Positions 11,875-20,978 of a stretch of DNA of 64,000 nt are shown in pieces. The stretch is taken from contig NC_039490.1 of NCBI RefSeq assembly GCF_003590095.1, positions 8,635,834 to 8,699,833 of the forward strand, given 5' to 3'. Under the pieces are notes generated by a model. That model was not told the DNA's origin, made no database searches, and saw only the letters and a program-made list of their open reading frames with translations. This DNA is from Trichoplusia ni (taxonomy: Eukaryota > Arthropoda > Insecta > Lepidoptera > Noctuidae). A program made the position numbers and the translations under genes. The first letter of the stretch is position 1. Each line of letters starts with the position of its first letter.

Positions 11875-12171
11875 TTAACAAACCAATGATTCCTTGTTTT
11901 TCTGCCTACCCTTATCCCAATCTATGTTGGGTTCGATTTCCCATTTGGAGTCCTTGTGGATTTTGTTGAGCTGTCTGCCTATTTGACCGTCACAAATGTA
12001 TTTGCGATACCTGCTCCAATCAATCAAACATTTCAGCCTATCACAGGCCACTACTGGACATGGGTCTCTCGGTCTTCCACCTGCCGTATCCAGGCTTAGC
12101 GAACCAGCCAACCTTCTTAACGTTAATCCTCTTTGATCTGAAGGATGACAGCTGTTCTTTGTAACTGTCAA
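11875..12171. repeat. Decayed dispersed repeat with a CACAGGCCACTACTGGACAT block
   Basis: The block CAGCCTATCACAGGCCACTA followed by CTGGACATGGGTCTCTC is the hallmark of a very common lepidopteran LINE-derived repeat (usual form: CACTGCTGGACATAGGCC). The 98-codon minus-strand frame over it is chance. The flanks 11169-11874 and 12172-14216 are AT-rich, and I see no supported gene in them. Confidence 0.55.
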
Positions 12172-14321
12172 GTAAACTTGTATTTTGTATTTAACGATTT
12201 ATTTTAGAATGCTTTTTAATGTTTTTGTGTTAAGCTTCTATGAGTTGTGCCGGAGATAGTATGATAGCGGCGTCTTCATATACATTGTCCGTATTTCTTA
12301 TAAGATTATGTGGTAAGTTTCTTTCAATACTTTTTAGAAGAAAATTTGATGCCTTTGTACCTGAACAGTATAAAATATAGTGCACTGATATATTCTTTAT
12401 TAAACAAGTCAATTTGTCCATTTTGTGTCTATTTTCAACAACTGTAAATAGTTTTTTGTACTTTCATAAATATTCATCATCAAAGTATCCAAGAGTTCGT
12501 GTTGACTTCCATTTAAAGATCTTTTCTCGAACACTATTCTTATGAAGGTCAATCCAAACTCGGAAACCATTATCTTTATTTTGTGTAACCATTTTAAAAA
12601 GAGTCTTATAACAATAACACTTAGTTGCTGACGGCTTTGAAAGAGGTTGTTAAGTTGGAACGCGTCGTGAAGCAAGCGATAAAATAAGTTTTATAATCAT
12701 CATCATTACTTAATATGATAGTTTCACCCGGAAGGTTTCTATGTAATGTTACTATGTGGGATTTTGTTCAGGAAATAAAATAGGAACTTAATATTTTATT
12801 TAAAAATTTGTTATATTGTGGGGATATGGGCGAAATAACTTGTACTATCTTTCACTTTTCAACCATGCCCTAGCCCTACCTATTTTTCAATGAAGCTAGA
12901 TTTTCAGTTCGAAAATTTTCGTGTTTTTTTTTATTCTAGCATAACAGAAGTTTAAAATTTAATCTTCTCTTTAAAAGAAAATATCGAATCTAAACCAAAT
13001 ACCAAAACACAAGGCTATTATTGATAAAAAAGCTATAACAAACGGAAGCATTTTTATCTACATTTCAAGCTGTAAACATAGCTATACTTATGTCGAGAAT
13101 TTCTTATTTCCTTTGCCACGAGTTCCGCAGGAGATGTGATTCTGGATTTAAGATCGCACGACTTGTGCAGTTTAAAAAAAGAAATTCTTTAGTTCGAGAA
13201 AGGAATTTTCGTCACGTTTTTTTTAGTTTATGCTTTTGCAGACAGACCCTTTTACAGACAAAATAATGTCATTTTTGTGAAGTCCTAAAATTCGACAGGC
13301 TTACTCCTTAAGCTTTAACTACAGCATGTTTTGCTTCGGAAGATTATGCTAAATACATTTTATCAGTATTATATTAAACTGATATAGACTACTTTATGTC
13401 CACAATTCGTTAGTAACAATGGAAATTAAAAACTTGTGACTCATCTGACCAGCACAAGTGTTTGCTAATGACAACTCTTGTTTAAATATATTTATATGGC
13501 CAGGTTTAGCTTGGCCGCTCATTAGTCAGAGAAAATAATGTTAGTATAGGTAATTGTTGGATATTTCCAATATCATAAAGGATTTGTGATTAATGCATTT
13601 TAGAGTGTGTAGTATTATATTCCTCTAAGGTAAAATTGCTAGCAATATTTAATAAGGTGAATCAAGATTTGAGTACAGTTCCCGAGTAATGTGATTATCT
13701 TACGAAAGCTAGCAGGTACTCACTTCACTTTTTATGAACAAACTTTAACCCAGCGCGGTTACTTTAGAACTTAATTTTACTTTATTACAATACTTACAAG
13801 ATAATCAAGAACTAAATTACAAAAAAGAGGTTTTGATCTCGATTTTGTTTATGCTTTATATATTTTGGTATTATTTTGCTTGTCATTAGGAGGTAACTGT
13901 ATAAGCTGTGGTTACTTATAATTGCACTTTTAGCTTTCTGTAATGTTGTGCTCTTTGTTAGCAACCCTAAAGACAACAAAAATATATTGATAAAAGTTGA
14001 TAAAAGTGAGACGAACAGTAATGAATTCGTTATACCAGAGTTCATTCAGTGCACTCTCTGTTCCCTTACTCTCATAGCTCGATGTGACTTGAGCGAAGAG
14101 GTCAGGCCTAAACACCGTAGTTGTGATATTTATGTCTTAAAAGCACTCAACGTTCGATAATCAGAAATCAAAATGACAGCAAGGAGGTCGAACAGAATAT
14201 CTTCCTCTCTTTCCAGGTGCAGAAGAAGTACAACAATTTATCCGGGTATATTTGTAAAAAGAAACGAGAAGCCAGATAGTATCCTGTATACCATGACTTT
14301 TAATTTTATTGTATCTTACAG

Positions 14322-15179
14322 TTTCCGGAACATAGTCATAGGAGGCGGGGGTGGCAACGACTGCTGCATCCCCCTTCCCAACCCGTGCGCCTGCTGCAGT
14401 CGCTGCTGTGCTAATCTTATCTGCAAGTGCGTCTGTTACGCCGTCATGCTTGGAGCTATCGCCGTCGGCCTGTTTTTGCTGTTAGAAGCCATATTCTGTA
14501 AGTTGTTTTTATCACATTTTTCTAGTCATGAAGGATTTAGACTGAAACAACTTGAAATTCAAACACCAGACATACTAAAAATGAACTCCATAATACATTT
14601 GATGAAGTCATAATGCGATAAAAAAATTCAAATTCTTGGACAGTAGGTAATCATAACCTAGATATATGCGTGTCTCCAATATCATACCACCACAGGCTCC
14701 AGCGGTTTGTGCCATTGTATGGAAGTATGTATGTAGGTAAGTATAAAGTATAGTTGTTTCAATACAGTTACCTTAGTGATTGACTGAACAGTAAGCCAAG
14801 TGACGCTGATCCGTTACCCATTGCGCGACGTGTTGCGTCTTCAATCCCCGCGTAGGACAAGTAAACGTAGGAAAAGTTTGCGTGTCCCTAAAGACTGTCT
14901 GTCTGGGTATCTTTGTGCATTTTGTTAAGTCCTATTTAATCCTTGCGCTGTAAAGCTCAATTAGTGCACGCTCAACACCAAAGTACTGTCAAAGGGACAA
15001 AGTGCTTTAATTCTCCGACGAAACAAGGATTTATTTTCGTGAGTATTTAGAAAGTTAACAAGTATATTTTGTCAACAGGCCCTTCAGATAAAGAAGAGCC
15101 AGTAAGAGTTAACACAACAACAGTATCACCGACGACAAGTGACAAATCTTTAAGGTTTTTGCAAACATTAGAAGGATAA
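14322..15179 (+). CDS. Small Cys/Gly-rich membrane protein (two exons seen, 5' end open)
   Basis: Unrecognised. The exon at 14322-14497 starts after GTATCTTACAG in phase 2 and ends ATATTCT|GTAAG in phase 1. The exon at 15079-15179 starts after GTCAACAG and ends with TAA. The product begins F-R-N-I-V-I followed by five Gly, then a dense Cys block with CCIPLPNPCACCSRCC, a helix A-V-M-L-G-A-I-A-V-G-L-F-L-L-L-E-A, and a short Thr/Ser-rich tail ending F-L-Q-T-L-E-G. A possible preceding exon is 14217-14245 after a strong acceptor (CTCTCTTTCCAG); it would add V-Q-K-K-Y-N-N-L-S-G, but no start exon was found. Entry and exit phases equal those of its neighbours, which suggests shared ancestry. The Cys pairs next to the helix suggest palmitoylation or metal binding, both only inferred. 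Its intron carries a SINE. Confidence 0.55.
14785..14960 (+). repeat. tRNA-derived SINE, copy 3 (in an intron)
   Basis: Contains ACCCATTGCGCGACGTGTTG, CAATCCCCGCGTAGGACAAG and GTCTGTCTGGGTATCTTTGT, the same body as 2113-2290 and 33945-34160. It lies between the two exons of the Cys/Gly-rich gene. Confidence 0.6.
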
Positions 15180-15584
15180 CGTAAGTAAATGAATGTTCTG
15201 TAGTACTAGAGAAAAAAGAAAAACTATCTGTCAGATTGTCACTGTCATCAAAAATAACCTGTTGCAAAATTTTCGAAAATGTAAATCTTTCATTATTTGG
15301 TTATGTGGTATGTAATCAATATTTGTTGTGTTTTAATCTTTAGGTATATGCTTGACTTACATATGTTACCTATTTAAAGTGTGGTTGGTTTAGAACTTTA
15401 CTTCCTTTGGAGGCTTGAAAGTCTTGAGTCTGATATTGTATTGCGGTGCTGTGTTTGAGGGATAAGAAAGCTAACGTAATGCACATTTAGGACAGGAACT
15501 GCACAGTGAAGCTTAATTTTTACCTTTTATCCCTTGAATTTTGAATTGAAAGATAGAAAAGTTTGGAATTTTTCTATATTACTT

Positions 15585-15851
15585 ATGCGTTGTTCCCAAT
15601 CGGTTCGGTCAGACTGTGGAAGTTTTAAGTAAGAGCATATAGACTTATGAGGTTTAGATTTATATAATTTCTGTGTTACTAAAATGTGAACTTTATTTTG
15701 AAGGTCATTGAATATACATTGTTTTGCAGTTGGCGTAATGTTTACGTGAGTACAGACGCCGTGAACGTCGTAGCTCAGTTTGCAATCTGGATTGTTTGTA
15801 GTATTGTCCTCTTCGTTGTCTTGATATTCTTGGTTGTTGCAGGCGTTATAT
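15585..15851 (+). CDS. Small single-helix membrane protein (two exons, 3' end unresolved)
   Basis: Unrecognised. The firm part is the exon 15730-15851: acceptor TTGTTTTGCAG, phase 2 in, then W-R-N-V-Y-V, a helix of about 28 residues (I-W-I-V-C-S-I-V-L-F-V-V-L-I-F-L-V-V-A-G-V-I) and phase 1 out at ATAT|GTAAG. The opening W-R-N-V and the split T|GTAAG exit parallel the F-R-N-I exon of the gene just upstream. A fitting first exon is 15585-15628 (ATG, 44 nt, M-R-C-S-Q-S-V-R-S-D-C-G-S-F, donor AA|GTAAG, phase 2). The last exon must lie before the AATAAA at 16555, but several weak acceptors compete. Some of them would form a TAA across the junction, ending the protein just after the helix. Confidence 0.45.
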
Positions 15852-16554
15852 GTAAGTACAATTCTTATCTCATCATTTTGGGTTTGGGAACCAATTTCCC
15901 AAAAACAAATATTTTTTGGAATGAGGCCTTTGCCTAGACGTGGGTCTGTTAGAATCCGAAAATTGCACCATAATTTGAAAATACCAGTTTTTATTTTTAA
16001 TTTAGAACCAGAAACAGTACTTTAAACTTTACAACATACTGTTCACGAGTTTTATGTTTTCTTCAACATCAAATATTAACAAAACTTTTGCGAAATTCGT
16101 AAGACTGATGACGATGAGAAAAAAACCATTAATATTAGATGACGTATAAAAGCCCCAGAAGGTTGAATTCATTTAATTAAAGGAACTTATTTTCGTGTTT
16201 CACGTATGCTGAGGTAGTCTTTTACCAATTAATTTGGTACGTAACCATGTGTAACTGACATTTTGAGTTATAACCTTTAGCCTTTGGGGAGCTTTCACTA
16301 TTTCAAAGATTAGTACGACTGTTGCTATTGTAGAAGGTATAGCAACAGGATCTAACTTCTACAACTGTAACATTTAGAGGTCCTTTAAGGATACCTACAT
16401 AAGCTTAAGTAAACTAACGTGGCGACGTAAGTTATAAAGCCTATAGATATAAACTATATGAGCCTTCGTTATGTTGCCTTCGAATTAAATTATCAACAAA
16501 TGTGAGATCTGTTGATTCATCATTATATTCATGTCTGTTTTATGGACAAGCTGA

Positions 16555-16560
16555 AATAAA
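16555..16560 (+). terminator. Polyadenylation signal AATAAA
   Basis: AATAAA in GCTGAAATAAAAGTTTTATT. It is the first canonical signal after the exon at 15730-15851 and probably marks the end of that gene. Confidence 0.4.
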
Positions 16561-16975
16561 AGTTTTATTTTTATTTACTATGTATTATTTCCATTGAATC
16601 CCCTATGTTGATTTACAGAAACAATATGGCTGTCAGAAAAAAAGTGCAGACCAAGTTTCAAGAACATCAAAACATGGAGAAATTAAAAGGAAATGAAGAT
16701 GTGAAGAATGTTTGTGAATTGTGTAACAGTCTCAACAAGATATCGACTAGTCCCGTAAAGTGTGTCGTGATATATAGTGAATTGTTTGGTAATAGTGATT
16801 TACTATTTACAATATTAAATCATGTTTTGCAACAGAGTTCTCAAAGTATTTTTCATTTGTTTTTCTACGATCATTTATTAATGCTTCGTTGTCTGTCCGT
16901 CGGTCTGTAATTGAATCTAACAAGTACAATTTCCACTTTCCCTTTCCTGAAATTTTGACACTATATGTATAATTG

Positions 16976-17196
16976 CGGACAGCATCACATATATTGTTCT
17001 GAACCCGAAGTAAATTGCTAAAGCACTTGTGTTATGGAATCCAGATACAACGAAGGTACCACAAACACCCAGACCAGAGGCAATGTAGAAATGTGAATTT
17101 TTACATTGACCCGACTGGGGATCGAACCCGGGATCTCAGAGCCAGCGATACCTTGAAACCGGTGCGTACGCCACTTGACCACGGAGGTCGTCATGA
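16976..17196 (-). repeat. SINE with tRNA-like head
   Basis: Read on the minus strand, it starts GACCTCCGTGGTCAAGTGG (A box) with GGTTCGATCC (B box) about 50 nt on. It continues into a body with CTGGGTGTTTGTGGTACCTT and ends near ACAATATATGTGATGCTGTC. The acceptor and T stems are imperfect, so it is a SINE head and not a working tRNA gene. Confidence 0.75.
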
Positions 17197-17856
17197 TGAT
17201 GGTCGTCGATATGAATATCAAGGCATTTGTCTAATCAATGTGTCTATGGCACTTTTGACAGTGCTACGTCAAAGTATCTGGAAAGACCAAAAGTGAATCA
17301 AAGTAACTTCACATTATAATGTGGTAAAGTTTTTGAACTCTCAACTATAATACCGAAAGATACCATTATAATGCTGATTCAGGAACCAATACAGTTAGTC
17401 AATCAATCAATCATACGGTCAATCATAATAGTGAATTATAACAAACAGTGTTGTATCCAGCAGAGATGGCAAGAGCCTCAGAGACCCCCGTAGAGCAAAG
17501 TCAAGAACCTCAGGCTTAATTAATTGCTAGATCACTTCTGCTAGATCAGATAGCATATAGATTTATTTTATAAATAATTCTGTGTCTCGTCCAGAAATAC
17601 GTAGGATAGAACGTGTTTCCTGCAAAGATTAGTTTTTTTTAATAATACAACATTGCCCGCCTTGTGTTTACCTGCTTCTGGTATCTCATTGTTATCACAT
17701 GTTTTATTACTGCGAAGTTACTTCCAGCCAAAATACGATCTTGTAGAATAATAAAGTACAGTAGACAAATACCAAAGTAGATTTGCTCAATTCGTTTCTT
17801 GAAACCCAAAAACTAAAGCATTAAGCAAAAACTAAAACATTAACGTTTTTTTTCAG

Positions 17857-17968
17857 TTTATTGCTCAATTGTTGTAAAGTTTGCTGCATAGTAGTGCCGC
17901 TTACATTGGCCGTGTTGATAGCCATCTGGGCTTACGAAACTTTAAAAGACCGAATGGAGTGGCCGTAA
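17857..17968 (+). CDS. Terminal exon of a tiny single-helix membrane protein (36 codons)
   Basis: Unrecognised. After the acceptor TTTTTTTTCAG the exon enters in phase 2 and encodes L-L-L-N-C-C-K-V-C-C, then I-V-V-P-L-T-L-A-V-L-I-A-I-W-A-Y, then E-T-L-K-D-R-M-E-W-P and TAA. AATAAA follows at 17990. The exon at 19152-19263 has the same entry phase, exactly 36 codons, and aligns across the helix (P-L-x-x-A-x-x-x-x-x-[W/Y]-A-Y-[E/D]-x-L). This supports real coding capacity although no start exon is certain. One possible start is an ATGTG|GTAAAG micro-exon at 17315-17322. Whether 17857 and 19152 are two genes or alternative last exons of one gene cannot be told from sequence, but each has its own poly(A) signal. 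Confidence 0.55.
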
Positions 17969-17989
17969 TAACGAATGTGAGTCAACTAG

Positions 17990-17995
17990 AATAAA
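17990..17995 (+). terminator. Polyadenylation signal AATAAA
   Basis: AATAAA 22 bp after the TAA of the 36-codon exon at 17857-17968. Confidence 0.5.
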
Positions 17996-18042
17996 ATCAG
18001 TTATTATACTTTCACTAAGGTTCTGGAGATTTACTTCATCAT

Positions 18043-18325
18043 CATCGGTCTAGCCTTTTCCCAACTATGTTGGGGTCGGCTTCCAGTCTAACGGAATTCA
18101 GCTAAGTACCAGTGTTTTACAAGGAGCAACTGCCTATCTGACCTCCTCAACCCAGTTACCCGGGCAACACGATACCCCTTGGTTGGACTGGTTGTCAGAC
18201 TTTTCAAGCTTCTGACTACCTGTAACGACTGTCAAAGATGAAGGAATGACAGCCGGGACCCACAATTTAACGTGCCTTCCGAAACACGGAGGAACTCGTT
18301 ATGACAAAGATGGTCTACGGACCAA
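18043..18325 (+). repeat. Dispersed repeat, GTCGGCTTCCAGTCTAAC family, copy 2
   Basis: Same element and orientation as 1168-1476, with the same ordered blocks (GGGGTCGGCTTCCAGTCTAA, ACCCGGGCAACACGATACCC, CCTTCCGAAACACGGAGGAA). It lies between the two sister 36-codon exons. Confidence 0.75.
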
Positions 18326-19151
18326 CCGCGTCAAGCCTAGAGCATGTTTTTTAGGGTTATTCGTAGTTCCTAATCATGGATGTCATTTCTAGTGTCCAAT
18401 TGCACGTAGAACTTTGTCTTCATGGCTTTTGGATAATAATTAGTCCTTACTGACAAGAAAACTGAAACAATTGCACCAGACAAGGATTGCGGATGCTCGA
18501 GCGGTTTCGTCGAAGTTGTGCGACAAATGCTTTTCGATATTCTGGTTTATTTCGGTTTATCAACATTGCGAATGGTTTTGAAATGTTTCAAAAAAAAAAA
18601 AAACCTGAAGAATCCATAATGATCACTATGAAAAATCGAAGACTCCAAAAGACGTGTCCCAGCCTCCTAATAAAAAAATATGTTGGTGAAGTAAGCTGTC
18701 ATATTGTCAAAATTGACAACGACAATTGAGCTAAGGAACAAGGATTAGAACCAGTTATTATGTGGTATTATTTTTGTGCTCACAAGATAAACTTAGCCTA
18801 AGAACAATAAAACAGTATTTTGAAATTGCAGGCCGATACTGTACTAATTTTGATCGAGCGGCATCCCAAAATATTGGGAATCAGTTAACCCAAGAAAAAA
18901 ATCAGTATGTAATAGGCTATTATAGATCAGTTCTTCGTTCGTCGATCGTTCTTAGATTCAAGCTGGAGTATGTTTTTATAGAATATATCGTCTGGAGTAA
19001 CAATTAAAGCAGAAAATGTACCGCCGGGTAATCGTGTCATTGTCACCAGGCTCTAGCATCTGGCATCTCCCTTCCACAATGGGAATTCTCCCTTTGTCGA
19101 AGTAAGATGCTTCAATTTGGACTAAAAAATAATAACTTTACTTTGTTTCAG

Positions 19152-19263
19152 TTGTTATTTTTCGACTTGCTGTGTCGTGCTTGTTTTGATAATGATACCA
19201 TTGGTCATCGCTATTATGTTTGGAATGTACGCTTATGATTATTTGACTACGCCACAGGCTTGA
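19152..19263 (+). CDS. Terminal exon of a tiny single-helix membrane protein (36 codons), sister of 17857-17968
   Basis: Unrecognised. The acceptor CTTTGTTTCAG is followed in phase 2 by C-Y-F-S-T-C-C-V-V-L-V-L, I-M-I-P-L-V-I-A-I-M-F-G-M-Y-A-Y, D-Y-L-T-T-P-Q-A and TGA. AATAAA (19264-19269) begins directly after the stop. Length, phase, Cys pair and the P-L...A-Y core match the previous exon. A possible start is the micro-exon 18680-18690 (M-L-V plus AA|GTAAGC, phase 2), which would make a protein of about 40 residues, but this is speculative. The helix nearly fills the protein, as in small regulatory membrane peptides; no function can be assigned. Confidence 0.55.
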
Positions 19264-20885
19264 AATAAAGACATGCTTAAGTAAGTTCGTTAACTTGTTA
19301 CACTTATTCTCAAAAACTGTAGTTGCTTCAGGATGTTAGACAATAATTACAGTTTTTAAGTGTAGTTATTGGCCAACATTCAATGGGTGAGGGTCCCGTG
19401 GTAGAAAAGCGTTGCGTTTGTGATTCCAGGTTAAATGAAAGTGTTGATTGGTCACTCAATATAACCTCATTTGAGAAAGCAACTGCCTGAAACACCATGC
19501 CATAATGAGCAAGCGTTCTAGTCTCAATCTATTTCTATAAAGAAAGAGACCTTGGCCTTACAATCCATTAAACCTAAATATCGAAAAGCATTTCAAACAC
19601 TTCAATAAATAATCTCAAATCGTTCGCTTATCGTTGGTCTTTATTGAACCATAAAGTGAATGAAAGTGGGTTGGTTGGCCACCTGTTATGTTCTGCATGG
19701 CCTTCGCAATTTACATGGAAATTAGGTGTTTGGAATACGGATAGCATCATACGGGCATGATGCAGCTTCACATTTGAATGACAAAGTCCTTTGTTACCTA
19801 CTTCCTATATATCCCTTAATAGTTAGCCGATGTGAACCCATTTGCATTGTGTTTCACATAAAAAATGTGGAGATACCTCTTAACGGGATTTTAGAGTGAA
19901 TACCAGATATTCAATCAAATCCATTGATTTCAGGTACTTTATAGATAGCTATCTGGAAAGTTATGAAGAATATCCAAGTTAATTCATCAAAAGAGTCCTA
20001 CACATTTTTTGGATCTGATTTTTATGTTGTGACTTAAGGACTACATCGGCCTGACTGAAATCACCGATCTTCCTGATGGCTTCTTAGCATCAAGGCTGAA
20101 GACTTTTCTGATCATTTTACTATGGATTCATAAGGTCGGCAGTATGAGTACTCGTTATACATTTTGCGTAGTAATTTTATTTATTTAATTTTAAAAATTA
20201 GTTTTTATTTCGTTTTGTATTTTTATTAATAAGTTGAACTTTACAAATACACTTTTTGTTTCAACTTAATGGTTTTAATACTACCTTTTTATAATCAAAA
20301 TCGTTTTGCTTAAAATATGAATGACTCAATGAACTGATATTGTTATGAAAGCCTTAATTAATATGTCCATATTCGTATTTTGTTATTTGTCTTAACCAGT
20401 TTTAGAATGGCAACCTTGCAATATTTTTAACGCACATAGCCTGCTACTAATTTGCTACCATTCAAGCCATCTTCTCTACAATAGTAATCCATGTTTTCAT
20501 TAGAAACCAGTTTGCCTTCTTAATCTCATTGCACTCTGACTTTAATTAGCAGTTTCTGATAACCGCTTACCTCATTATTGTGATGTAACACGTACACGTT
20601 ATCAGAGAATTAATTACGAGAATGTCATAACAGGTATCGAATACAGCTTGTCATGTGACGCGACATTAGATCAAGTTTGATAGATCATTACGTAATGGAG
20701 TCTCGGATTCCGCTATAAAATATCGAAGGCCGGCTCTAAACTGCCGAATATAATAGGTAGTAGGTACAGTATACCATGTAATCGATACTTATGCACGAAC
20801 GTGTGTCACGTGTCGCCACTCTAGCAGGATAGCAAGTATAGGGCGAGCGCTCATTTATGACACGGCAGTTTTGCCTCAGACTACC
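19264..20885. other. Gene-free stretch
   Basis: AT-rich sequence with stop codons in every frame. Apart from the AATAAA at 19264-19269, I see no exon, RNA gene or clear repeat. Confidence 0.5.
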
Positions 20886-20978
20886 TTTTTTGTAATCTGG
20901 GGGAATTCTCATGGACTCCTGGACTTCGGGGGAGGAAACGGGTCATGTCGGACTCTTACTGACTAAACTTCAGCCGCC
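20886..20978 (-). repeat. Old fragment resembling the 3' tail of the telomeric retrotransposon
   Basis: A short T-run is followed by GGGGGAATTCTCATGGACTC, GGGGGAGGAAACGGGTCATG and CGGACTCTTACTGACTAAAC. The 3' UTRs at 56528 and 62167 begin, after their T-run, with GGGGGAATCCTCATGGACAC and contain CAGACTCTTACTGACTAAAC. This is therefore a diverged 5'-truncated copy or a related dispersed repeat in the same orientation, far from the main array. Confidence 0.6.

Noticed and set aside
11875..12171. 98-codon minus-strand frame
   Set aside because: It lies on a common lepidopteran repeat block.
13812..14160. Overlapping small frames with hydrophobic stretches near 13.8-14.1 kb
   Set aside because: AT-rich sequence readily gives Leu/Phe/Ile-rich chance frames; no acceptor or donor in the family phase was found.
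16605..16910. 101-codon plus-strand frame with Lys-rich start
   Set aside because: No helix, no fitting donor phase for the next exon and no recognised domain; possible but unsupported.
17095..17200. Possible tRNA gene on the minus strand
   Set aside because: A and B boxes are present, but the stems do not pair fully and a SINE body follows.
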